Shown: in pieces, positions 54,361 through 63,500 of the stretch
Position numbering within the stretch: position 1 is the first letter of the stretch
How the letters are laid out: each line of letters starts with the position of its first letter
Assembly (NCBI GenBank): GCA_035764725.1
Contig: DASTYT010000098.1
Location: forward strand, 1-64,000
Origin: Candidatus Methylomirabilota bacterium
GTDB taxonomy: Bacteria > Methylomirabilota > Methylomirabilia > Rokubacteriales > CSP1-6
Direction of reading: 5' to 3'
Length of the DNA: 64,000 nt
Position numbers and translations under genes: made by a program
Notes under the pieces: generated by a model
Seen by the model: only the letters and a program-made list of their open reading frames with translations
Told to the model about the DNA's origin: nothing
Databases searched by the model: none

Positions 54361-55418
54361 GTCAGACCGACACCCTGCCGCGCGAGCTGGAGGTCGACGA
54401 AGACGCGGTCTACGACGAGTTCGTCCGTCGCGGCTGGTGCGACGGGCTGCCCTTCGTGCCGCCCACGCCGGAGCGGGTGCGCGCGATGGTGGCGGCGGGC
54501 ACGGTGGATCCCGCGCGCTCGTTCGGTCTCATGCCGCCGCTCTGGCGCGACTGTACGGTGGAGAAGATCGCCGTCAACGCGGTGATGGCGGGCTGTCTCC
54601 CCGAGTACTTCCCGGTGGTGCTCGCCGCGGTGCAGGCGATCCTGGATCCCGCGTTCAACCTCTACGGGGTGCAGGCGACCACGCATCCCGTGGCCCCGCT
54701 CCTCATCCTGAACGGGCCCGTCGCCGCGACCATCGGCATGCACGCGGGCTCGGGCTGCTTCGGCCCGGGTTTTCGCCCCAACGCGACCATCGGCCGCGCC
54801 ATCCGGCTCGTCTTGATGAACGTGGGCGGCGGCTGGCCGGGCCGTCACGACATGGCCACCCAGGGCAGCCCGGCCAAGTTCTCGTTCGCGATCGCGGAGG
54901 CGGAGGCGGCGAGCCCGTGGGCGCCGCTCCACGTCAGCCGCGGCTTCGCCGCGGAGCAGAGCGTGGTCACGATGTTCGGCGGCGAGGCGCCGCACAACGT
55001 CAACGACCACGTGGGCACCACCGCCGCGGGGATCCTCAACAACGTGGCCGACACCGCGGCCACGCTGGGCTCGAACGTCGGTTGGTACTTCTCGCAGAGC
55101 CAGCTCCTCGTCGTGCTCGGGCCCGAGCATGCCGCGACGATCGCGAGCGATGGATTCACAAGAGAAGACGTCCAGCGCTTCGTGTTCGAGCACGCGCGGA
55201 TGCCCCTCGGGCGGCTCAAGCTCGGCGGCATGTACGGGATCCACGACTGGCCGCTCTGGATGCAGAAGGTGAGCGACGACACCACCATGCTGCCGCTGGT
55301 CCCCGCGGTGGAGGACGTCTACGTGATGGTGGCGGGCGGGCCGGGGAAGCACTCCGCGGTCGTGCCCAACTGCACCTTCAGCCGCGCGGTATCGCGCGTG
55401 GTGGAGCCGGCGCCCTAG
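54357..55418 (+). CDS. Conserved protein of unknown function, partner of the UGSC selenoprotein
   Basis: 353 aa, GTG start overlapping the selenoprotein stop by 4 bases, so the two are translationally coupled. Visible features: EFVRRGWCDGLPFVPPTPERV near the start (Cys28), DCTVEK (Cys66), AGCLPEYFPVVLAAV (Cys80), SGCFGPG (Cys134) and VPNCTFS near the end; several are in family-like conserved settings. No signal peptide or membrane segment. I do not recognise a named enzyme family. The conserved cysteines and the coupling suggest it works with the Sec-Cys protein in a redox step. Confidence 0.75.
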   Translation: MSQTDTLPRELEVDEDAVYDEFVRRGWCDGLPFVPPTPERVRAMVAAGTVDPARSFGLMPPLWRDCTVEKIAVNAVMAGCLPEYFPVVLAAVQAILDPAFNLYGVQATTHPVAPLLILNGPVAATIGMHAGSGCFGPGFRPNATIGRAIRLVLMNVGGGWPGRHDMATQGSPAKFSFAIAEAEAASPWAPLHVSRGFAAEQSVVTMFGGEAPHNVNDHVGTTAAGILNNVADTAATLGSNVGWYFSQSQLLVVLGPEHAATIASDGFTREDVQRFVFEHARMPLGRLKLGGMYGIHDWPLWMQKVSDDTTMLPLVPAVEDVYVMVAGGPGKHSAVVPNCTFSRAVSRVVEPAP

Positions 55419-55548
55419 CCGGAGCGGAGCGGCCGCGCTGCGCGCGCGCATCATCGGCTGGACGCTGATCGGCCTGGCGCTGGCCGTCAGCGCGGTCGCG
55501 ACGGTCGACGCGCGGCGCTCGATCGGCCTGACGTATCCCGGGTTCGGC

Positions 55549-57849
55549 GTGATGGAGCTGCTCTACGTGGCCCCGGGCGGGGTCACCAAGGGCGACCTCG
55601 CGCCGTTCGATCACATCCACGCCGTCAACGACCGGCCGGTGGCCACCGGCCACGAGCTGCAGGCCGAGGTGCGCCGCCATTCCCCGGGCACGCCCATCCG
55701 CTATCTCGTGAGCCGCCGCGGCCAGATGCTCGAGGTGACCTCGCCGAGCCGCGCCATCACCACCCGCGACTTCCGTCGCTACCTCTTCGATGCGCTTCTG
55801 CCCTCGCTGCTCTACCTCGGGCTGGGCGCGGTGGTCCTCGCCCTGCGGCCGGACGCGCGCGAGACGCGGGTCTTCCTCTTCTTCTGCCTCACGTGGTTCT
55901 GCACCGCGGGGCTCTTCATCGACTCGTGGATCACGTACCGCTTCAGCCTCCTCTTCCTCACCGCCTGGGCCTTCGCGCCCGCCGCCTATCTGCACATCGC
56001 CCTTCGCTTCCCGCGGACCCGGCCCATCGTCCACCGGTGGAAGCACCTGATCGGCGCGTGCTATCTCGTGTCGGCGATCTTCGCCGTCGCCATCCACGTC
56101 CCCGTGGGGTGGGTGGGTCTGCTCGTCCCCACGCTCGCGGCGGCGTACTGGGCGGTGGCCCTGCTGCTCCTCACCCTCGCGCTCCTCGATTCCGCGCGCC
56201 GGGGCGGGACCGCGCTCGTCCGCCAGCGCGCCCGCGTGCTCGCGGTGGGGTTCCTGTGCGGTCCGCTCGTCCCGGTGATCGCGACCGCGTTCGAGGTGGT
56301 CGCGGGTCGGACGGTGCCGTACCTCGAGCATCTCTGGCGGCTGAACTTCCTGTTCCCGGTGGCCGTCGCCTACGCGATGATCCGCTACGACCTCTTCGAT
56401 CTCCGCTCGGTCATCCGCACCAGCACGGTGTACGCCGCGGTCACCGGCGTGGTGGTGGCGCTCTACGCCGGCTCCATCGCCTCGGTGGATCTCGTGCTCG
56501 CCAGCCTCGGCATGGGCGAATCCAAGCTCGTGCCCGCGCTCGTGATCGCGCTGGCGGTGGTGCTGCTGCTCAACCCCGTGTACCGGCGGACGCAGGCTCT
56601 CGTCGACCGCCTCTTCTTCCCGGAGCGGCTGGACGTGCAGCGCACGATCGAGCGGGTGGCGGACTCCATGACCACCCAGCTCGATCTCAGCCGCATCGTG
56701 CTCGTGATCAACGAGACCATCGATGCGCTGCTGCGGCCTCAGGGCCACGCCCTCTTGATCTTCGACGAGGCGGCGGGGGCCTACCGGCCCATGGGCGCGG
56801 ACCGTGGCGCCTTCCTGGCGCTGCCCGCGGAAGCCCCGCTCGTGCGCCTCCTCGCGCGGCGGCCCCTGCCGATCACCCGGGAGCGGCTCGCCGAGGATCC
56901 CTCGCTGCAGGACACGCGCGAGGAATGTCTCGCCGCCCTCGAGGACCTGGGCGCCGCCCTGGTGGTGCCGGTGACCTTTCGCGAGCGCGTCACCGGGCTC
57001 CTCTGCCTGGGGCCGCGCCGCGGAGGGAACGCCTACACCAGCGAGGACCTCCGGCTCACCCGCTTCCTCGCCAACCAGAGCGCGGTGGCGCTGGAGAACG
57101 CCAAGGCCTATACCGCCCTCGAGGTCGCCAACACCGAGCTGCAGTCGGCGCTGCGGCGGGTGCAGATCCTCGAGTCGATCCGAGCCAACCTCGCCAAGTT
57201 CGTCCCGCGCACCGTCCAGGACCTGATCGAGCAGGCCCCGGACGCGCCCCTGCTCGACAAGCGCGAGATCGACGTGAGCGTGCTCTTCGTGGACATCGCG
57301 GGCTACACGCGCTTGAGCGAGCGCTTCGATCTCGCGCGCGTGAACGAGCTGGTCGAGCGCTATTTCGGCGCGTTCCTCGACGAGATCCTGCGCCACGGCG
57401 GCGACGTCAACGAGACGGCGGGCGACGGCCTCATGGTGATCTTCCGTGGGGAGGATCCCCTCACCCATGCGCGCGCCGCGGTGCTCGCCGCGGAGGGTGT
57501 GCTGCGGCGGGCGCACGCGATCAACGGCGAGATCGCGGAGCTGACCGAACCCATCCGCCTCCACGTGGGGGTCAACTCGGGCACGGCGGCGGTGGGCGCC
57601 ACCAAGATCGAGGGCACCGCGGGCACCCGGTGGACCTACACCGCGTCCGGTCCCGTGACCAATCTGGCCGCGCGGCTCGCCGCCCTCGGCGAGGGCGACA
57701 CGGTGATGGTGGGCAGCGAGACCGCCCGTCGGCTCGCGGGCCGCCTCGTCATGCAGGACTGGGGCGAGCGCCGTCTCAAGAATGTCGAGGGGCCCGTGCG
57801 CGTCTACGCCCTGGCCGTCGCGGCCACCGCGGCGAGCGCCGCGCCCTAG
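55549..57849 (+). CDS. Membrane GAF/class III nucleotide cyclase with N-terminal PDZ-like domain
   Basis: At least 766 aa: a PDZ-like segment (FDHIHAVNDRPVATGHELQAEV, residues about 19-41), several membrane helices (about 85-310), a GAF domain (about 350-520), a short coiled linker and a class III cyclase domain (about 560-740) with VDIAGYTRLSE and GDGLMV metal sites and NLAARL. The usual GDxVN is replaced by GPVTN. The frame continues upstream without a stop through an N-terminal helix (IIGWTLIGLALAVSAV), and a CTG at 55438 has GGAG 8 bases before it, so the true start may be there; 55549 (GTG) is the conservative start. Its stop shares CTAG with the convergent EamA gene. Confidence 0.85.
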   Translation: MMELLYVAPGGVTKGDLAPFDHIHAVNDRPVATGHELQAEVRRHSPGTPIRYLVSRRGQMLEVTSPSRAITTRDFRRYLFDALLPSLLYLGLGAVVLALRPDARETRVFLFFCLTWFCTAGLFIDSWITYRFSLLFLTAWAFAPAAYLHIALRFPRTRPIVHRWKHLIGACYLVSAIFAVAIHVPVGWVGLLVPTLAAAYWAVALLLLTLALLDSARRGGTALVRQRARVLAVGFLCGPLVPVIATAFEVVAGRTVPYLEHLWRLNFLFPVAVAYAMIRYDLFDLRSVIRTSTVYAAVTGVVVALYAGSIASVDLVLASLGMGESKLVPALVIALAVVLLLNPVYRRTQALVDRLFFPERLDVQRTIERVADSMTTQLDLSRIVLVINETIDALLRPQGHALLIFDEAAGAYRPMGADRGAFLALPAEAPLVRLLARRPLPITRERLAEDPSLQDTREECLAALEDLGAALVVPVTFRERVTGLLCLGPRRGGNAYTSEDLRLTRFLANQSAVALENAKAYTALEVANTELQSALRRVQILESIRANLAKFVPRTVQDLIEQAPDAPLLDKREIDVSVLFVDIAGYTRLSERFDLARVNELVERYFGAFLDEILRHGGDVNETAGDGLMVIFRGEDPLTHARAAVLAAEGVLRRAHAINGEIAELTEPIRLHVGVNSGTAAVGATKIEGTAGTRWTYTASGPVTNLAARLAALGEGDTVMVGSETARRLAGRLVMQDWGERRLKNVEGPVRVYALAVAATAASAAP

Positions 57850-58730
57850 CCCGGCGCGGCAGCGGCGAGCAGGCCCAGGGCGCCCAGGAGGAGCGCGGCG
57901 CCCAGCACCCCGAGCGCGCCCAGGCTCTCGCCGAACACCGCCACGCCCAGCGTGGTCGCGGTCAGGGGCTCGAGGAGCGAGACGATGCCCGCGGCGGTGG
58001 CGGGCACGCGGCGAAGGCCCACGGTGAAGAGCACGTAGGCCAGCGCGGTGGGGACCACGCCGAGGTAGACGAGCAAGGGCCAGGTCTCCGCGAGCGGCGC
58101 GCGGATCGGCCCTGCCGCGACGAGCGCGGGCGAGATCAGCACGGCGGCGAGGCCGAAGGTGGCGGCGGCGAGCGGCAGCGGCGACACGCGCGCCAGCAGC
58201 CGCTTGGTGCCCACCGCGTAAACGGCGTAAGATAGCCCGGCGCCGAGGGCGAGCAGCGCGCCGGCGCCGAAGCGGCCGGCGATCTCGCCGAGGCCGCGCG
58301 GGCCCACGACGAGCAGCGCGGTGCCGGCCACGGCGAGGGCGAGCGAGACCCGCACCACCGCGGTCAGGCGTTCGCCGAGCACGAGCGCCGCGAGCAGGGC
58401 GATCAGCATCGGGGCCGAGCAGATCGCGAGCAGCGCGGCGACGGCGACGCCGGTGAGCGTCACCGCCCAGAAGTAGAAGAGCTGATAGGCGGCCATGGCG
58501 CCGCCCACCACGGCGAGCGCGAGCCAGTCCGCGCGCGCGAAGGTGGGGCGCGGGGCCGGACGTGGGCTCGCGAGGCAGGCGGCCGCGAGCAGGCAGGGCG
58601 CGGCCACGGCGAGGCGCATCCAGCCCACGAGGAGGGGCCCGGCGGCGTCGCGCGCGGCGAGGGTCATGGTGGCGCCCGTCGTGCCCCACGAGATCGCAGC
58701 GAAGCCGACGAGGAGAAGACCAATGAGCAT
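57846..58730 (-). CDS. EamA/DMT-family transporter
   Basis: About 294 aa with ten hydrophobic segments in two EamA repeats (GTTGATMTLAARDAAGPLLVGWMRLAVAA and YLGVVPTALAYVLFTVGLRRV). Drug/metabolite transporter superfamily; the substrate is unknown. ATG 58730 is chosen because the family N-terminus MLIGLLLVGFAAISWG begins there; upstream ATG 58790 adds 20 residues that would overlap the divergent gene. The start lies inside the first codons of the plus-strand dehydrogenase, so the two 5' ends overlap by 8 bases. Confidence 0.82.
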   Translation of the reverse strand: MLIGLLLVGFAAISWGTTGATMTLAARDAAGPLLVGWMRLAVAAPCLLAAACLASPRPAPRPTFARADWLALAVVGGAMAAYQLFYFWAVTLTGVAVAALLAICSAPMLIALLAALVLGERLTAVVRVSLALAVAGTALLVVGPRGLGEIAGRFGAGALLALGAGLSYAVYAVGTKRLLARVSPLPLAAATFGLAAVLISPALVAAGPIRAPLAETWPLLVYLGVVPTALAYVLFTVGLRRVPATAAGIVSLLEPLTATTLGVAVFGESLGALGVLGAALLLGALGLLAAAAPG

Positions 58731-59664
58731 CGAGGCGACAGTATACGGGAGCGGGGACGGCGGGCCCCTGGGCTTCATCGGGCTCGGCAAGATGGGCGCG
58801 CCGATGGCCGGGCGGCTGCTCGCGAAGGGCTACGCCCTGATGGTCCACGATGTCGCGCCGGCGGCGGCCGAGCCGCTGCTCGCGCGCGGCGCCAAGTGGG
58901 CGCGGTCGCCGGCGGCGGTGGCGCGCGAGACGCGCACGATCATCACCATCGTGCCGTCGTCACGCGAGGTCCGGACGCTGGCCGACGGCCCCGAGGGCCT
59001 GCTCGCCGGGCTCCAGGGCGGGGCGCTCGTCGTCGAGATGACCTCGGCCGATCCCTCCGCCACGCGCGCGCTCGCCGCCGAGGTGGCCGCCCGCGGCGCC
59101 GCGCTCATCGACGCGCCGGTGTCCGGCGGCGTCATCGGCGCCACCGCCGGCACGCTCGCGATCATGGTCGGCGGCGAGGCCGCGCTGCTCGCGCGCGTTC
59201 GCCCCATCCTCGAGGTGATGGGGGACAAGATCTTCCACGCGGGGCCGGTGGGCGCGGGCCACGCCATCAAGCTCGTGAACAATGCCTGCTCGGCGGCCGC
59301 ACTGGCCATGACCATCGAGGCAGTGGCGGTGGCGACCCGGGCGGGGCTCGATCCCGCGCGCGCGGTCGAGATCATCCAGGCTTCCAGCGGGCGCTCCAAC
59401 GCCACCGAGACGAAGTTCCCGCGCTTCATCCTCAACGGGCGCTTCGACGCCGGCTTCGCCATCCGGCTCATGGCCAAGGATCTCGCGGGCTACGAGCGGC
59501 TCGCGGAGGAGACGGGAGTGGGCTCGCGCTTCGGCGCGGCGGCGGCCGCGCTCTATCGTGAGGCACTCGAGCGCGGGCTGGCGGAATTGGACCACACGGC
59601 GATCGCGAAGCTCATCGAGGAACGGACGGGGACCCGGCTGCGCGCCGGGTCGGGAGGGGCGTGA
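58723..59664 (+). CDS. NAD(P)-dependent beta-hydroxyacid dehydrogenase
   Basis: 313 aa. Rossmann start GFIGLGKMGAPMAGRL, SGGVIGATAGTLAIMVGG (substrate site) and the catalytic Lys in GHAIKLVNN. Family of 3-hydroxyisobutyrate, tartronate semialdehyde and glyoxylate reductases. ATG 58723 has a good AGGAG; the longer frame to 58495 is shadow of the EamA gene. It is coupled to a paralog that follows directly. Its start overlaps the divergent EamA start. Confidence 0.88.
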   Translation: MSIEATVYGSGDGGPLGFIGLGKMGAPMAGRLLAKGYALMVHDVAPAAAEPLLARGAKWARSPAAVARETRTIITIVPSSREVRTLADGPEGLLAGLQGGALVVEMTSADPSATRALAAEVAARGAALIDAPVSGGVIGATAGTLAIMVGGEAALLARVRPILEVMGDKIFHAGPVGAGHAIKLVNNACSAAALAMTIEAVAVATRAGLDPARAVEIIQASSGRSNATETKFPRFILNGRFDAGFAIRLMAKDLAGYERLAEETGVGSRFGAAAAALYREALERGLAELDHTAIAKLIEERTGTRLRAGSGGA

Positions 59665-60569
59665 TGGCGCGGATCGGCTTCATCGGGGTCGGCACCATGG
59701 GGCTGCCCATGGCCACCAATCTGGTCAAGAAGGGCTTCACGGTGACCGCGTTCGATCTCAACGCGGACGCGGTGAAGGCGGCGGCCGCGGCGGGCATGAC
59801 GGCGGCGGCCTCGGCGGCGGAGGCGGTGGCGGGCGCGGAGGTGGTCATCACGATGCTGCCGTCGTCCTCGCACGTCGAGAAGGCGTACACCGGGGACGGC
59901 GGCGTGCTCGCCGCCGCGAAGAAGGGCACGCTGTGCGTGGACATGTCCACCGTCGATCCCGCGGTGTCGCGGCGCATCGCGGCGTCGGCCGCGGAGCGCG
60001 GCCTCCGCTTCATCGACGCGCCGGTGTCGGGCGGGGTGACGGGAGCGACCGACGCGACGCTGGCGATCATGGTGGGCGGCGCCGCCGCCGACGTGGAGGC
60101 GGCACGACCCGCGCTCTCCGCCATGGGCACCAACGTCATCCACGTGGGTGCGGTCGGGAGCGGCGAGGTCGTCAAGCTCTGCAACAACCTCATCGCCGGG
60201 GTGTCGGCGGTGGCGGTGAGCGAGGCCTTCCGGATCGCGCAGGGCTTCGGCGTCGACCCCAAGGTGGTCACCGAGGTGATCTCGAAGTCATCGGGCAACA
60301 CATGGGTCATGGAGAAGGCCCACCCGGTGCCCGGTCTCGTCGCCCGCGCCGCGTCCACGAACGAGTACCGCCCCGGCTTCATGACCGATCTCATGTGCAA
60401 GGACGTGGGCCTGGCGGTGGAGGCAGCCCGGGCGCTGCGGATCCCCGTGTTCGTCGCGCCCGCCGCGCAGCAGGTGTATCGGCTCGCGTCCTCGCACGGC
60501 CTGGGACGGAAGGATTTCACGAGCGTATACTCGTTCCTCAAGCCGTCGTCGGACCAGGCTCCGGTGTAG
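59664..60569 (+). CDS. NAD(P)-dependent beta-hydroxyacid dehydrogenase (3-hydroxyisobutyrate dehydrogenase-like)
   Basis: 301 aa. MARIGFIGVGTMGLPMATNLVKKG, APVSGGVTGATDATLAIMVGG and GSGEVVKLCNN with the catalytic Lys are the signatures of the 3-hydroxyisobutyrate dehydrogenase/2-hydroxy-3-oxopropionate reductase group. ATG 59664 shares a base with the previous stop (TGATG) and has GGAGGGG 7 bases upstream; GTG 59661 is less likely. It and its neighbour form a paralog pair. Confidence 0.9.
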   Translation: MARIGFIGVGTMGLPMATNLVKKGFTVTAFDLNADAVKAAAAAGMTAAASAAEAVAGAEVVITMLPSSSHVEKAYTGDGGVLAAAKKGTLCVDMSTVDPAVSRRIAASAAERGLRFIDAPVSGGVTGATDATLAIMVGGAAADVEAARPALSAMGTNVIHVGAVGSGEVVKLCNNLIAGVSAVAVSEAFRIAQGFGVDPKVVTEVISKSSGNTWVMEKAHPVPGLVARAASTNEYRPGFMTDLMCKDVGLAVEAARALRIPVFVAPAAQQVYRLASSHGLGRKDFTSVYSFLKPSSDQAPV

Positions 60570-60596
60570 AATCCGCGATCCGTCGGAGGACACCCC

Positions 60597-63500
60597 ATGC
60601 GCAGGTGGCGCATCCTGCTCCTGGTCGCCGCCACGCTGTTCGTGGTGGCGGCAGCGGTGTTCCTCTGGCAGCTGCCGGAGATCGTGCGCCGCGTCGCCGT
60701 CGCCCGCATTCCCGAGCTTACCGGGCGGGCGGTATCTATTGACGACATCGATCTCAATCTCTTCACCGGCCGCGTCGCCCTCAAGGGATTTCGCATGGCC
60801 GAGCGCGAGGGCTCCGACGCCTTCATCAAGTTCGATCGCCTGGACGCGCGGCTGTTCCTGCCGTCCATCGTCCTCCTGGACATCCGCCTGAGCAGCGTGA
60901 GCCTCACGGGCCTCGAGGCGCGGCTCATCCGCACCGCCCCCGACACCTTCAACTTCTCCGACATCATCGACCGGCTGCCCAAGCCGGATCCCAACGCCAA
61001 GCCGGGCCGCCTGTCCGTCACCCTGGATCACGTGGCCCTCGCGCGGTCGAAGGTCACGATCGTGGATCACGCGGTGACGCCCGCGGCGGACTGGTCGCTG
61101 CAAAGCCTCGACGCCGAAGCCTCCAGTTTCTCGACGGACACACGCCATGCCCCCGCCGAGGCCTCGGTGCGGCTCAAGTCCGGCGAGGCCAGCGTCGAGT
61201 TCCAGAAGATCCGCTTCAAGCTCCAGCCCTTCGCGACTTCCGCGTCGATCAAGCTCGCCGGCTTCGACGCCACGCGACTCAAGCCCTACATTGTCGATCC
61301 CGAGGTGACGCTGGGCGCGGCCGTGGTGAGCGCGGCCCTCGACGTGTCGGTGAAGCGCGACGGGCCGAAGCTCCAGGAGGCGTGGGCGGCGGGCGACATC
61401 ACCGTCCAGGGCATCGCGCTGAGCCACATCGAGGGGCCGGGCCGCTTCCTCGCGCTGAAGCGCTTCCACGCGAGGATCGACAAGGCCGACGCGGTGGCCC
61501 GCGCCGTCACGCTGGCGCAGGTCGAGGTCGAGTCGCCCAATCTGGGCATGGTCCGGCGGCCCGACGGACAGATGGACATCCTCATCGCGCTCGACCGCCT
61601 GATCCAGCGCCGCGCCGCCGAGGAGCGCGCGCGCCTCGAGGGGGCGAAGCGGCCGGGCCAGCCGGCGCCGGAGGGCGCGCCGGCCGCGCCCCCCGCGCCG
61701 CCCGAGACGCCCTGGCTCGTGCGCATCACGGAGCTCCTCCTCACCAATGGCAAGGTCACGGTGACCGACGAGACGGTCACGCCGCCCGCCCAGTGGCACG
61801 TGGACGATCTTGCGGTGAAGGTCGCGAAGTACTCCATCGCGGGCACGGATCCCCCTGCCACCGGCGAGGTGACGGCCCACGTGACGGGGCCGGGCCGCGG
61901 CAACAACGTCGCCACTCTCGATCTCGCTGTCTCCTCGCTCCGCACCGCGGCGCCCTTCGCCGGCATCGCGCAGGTGAAGCTGACCGACTTCGATCTCCGC
62001 GCCATCCGGCCGTACGTCGCGCAGCAGATCGGCATCGCCGCAGTCCGCACCCGCGGCAAGCTGTCGGTCGATCTTCAGGCCGACCTCGCGCGACAAGAGG
62101 GCGCCGCCGAGCTCGCGCGGGGACTCGTGAGCGGGACGGTGCGCCTGCAGAACGTCGCGGTGGTCCCCCGTGGTGAGCGCACGCCGCTCCTGCGGCTCCC
62201 CAAGCTCGTGCTCGGCATCAAGCAGGCGGACCTGGTCGGCCGCTCGGTGGCGCTGGGAGCGCTCGAGATCGAGGGGCTCGAGGGGCGCATCACCCGGGAG
62301 GCCAGCGGAGAGGTGGACATCGTCACGATCGCCGAGCGCGTGAAGGGCGAGGCCATTGCGGGCCCGAAGGCCGGCGCCAAGGCGGGGACGGTGGCCGCGC
62401 CCGAGACGAAGCCGAATGCCGCGCCCGCCGCGCCCCGGGGCCCGCCGCCCCCTCCGTGGCGGCTCTCCCTCGATCGGCTGACCGCCAAGAACGGCATCGG
62501 GATCTTCGAGGACGAGAGGGTCTCGCCCGTCACCACGCTCACCGTCAACGACATCATGGTGACCGCGCAGAAGCTCCTCTGGCCCACCGTGCGCGGCGCG
62601 GCGCCGGGCACGCTCGAGATCACGGCGGGGCTGCCGGGTGGCGGCCTGTTCCTGCTCCAGGGGACCGCATCGCTCGAGCCCCTGGACATCACGTTCCAGG
62701 TCTCGTCGCTCGACGTGTCCATCGAGCCGTACCAGGCGTACTTCCCGTTCCCCGCCCGCTTCAAGGGACTCTTCAGCGGGGACAGCCTCAACACCATCAA
62801 GATCGAGAACGGCAAGTTCCTCGCCGCCTCCCAGGGGAACGCCTTCGCCAAGCAGATCGAAGTCTGGGAGCCGGGCGCCGAGTCGCCGGCCATGACCCTC
62901 GAGAAGATGGAGATCCGCGGCATCGACTTCTCCTGGCCGAACTACGCGTTCATCAACCTCGTCTATCTCTTGCGCCCGGAGGTGCGGATCGAGCGCGCGA
63001 CCGACGGGACCCTCAACCTGCGCCGCATGTTCACCGTCCCCAAGAAGGGGCCGGACACCGAGCCCGACAAGGGCAAGGACGACAGGAGGGACGACAAGAA
63101 GAAGGAGGACAAGGACCAGTCGCCCGAGGCCGTCGTCGCGGGCGCCACCGCCGAGCCGAAGGAGCCCAATCTCCTCGAGGAGATGGTGCTGGACTTCGAT
63201 CGCATCACGATCGAGGAGGGCTACAACCGCTTCCTGGACCAGACGACCAAGCCGCCGTTCTCCCAGGACATCGGGCGGCTGGCCGTGACCATCCGCAACC
63301 TGTCGAACGCGCCCGGGCGGCGCTCCACCCTCACGCTCCAGGGCGTCGTGGGCGGCGACGCGGCGCTCGACCTGCGCGGCGAGATGTCGCGACTCGGCGA
63401 CGATTTCTCGGCCGACCTCGTCGGCGAGCTGCGCGACTTCACGGTGGCGAGCGCGAATCCGTACGCGAACAGCTTCCTCGCCTGGATCGTCAAGCAGGGC

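Noticed and set aside
55378..58848. A 1156-codon minus-strand open frame covering the cyclase and EamA genes
   Set aside because: Antisense shadow in high-GC DNA; the real genes on this stretch are supported by catalytic motifs and membrane topology.
59661..60569. 6-phosphogluconate dehydrogenase (gnd) for either of the two paralogs at 58723-60569, completing the zwf operon
   Set aside because: They are about 300 aa with the motifs of beta-hydroxyacid dehydrogenases, lack the long C-terminal domain of Gnd, and are on a separate transcript.
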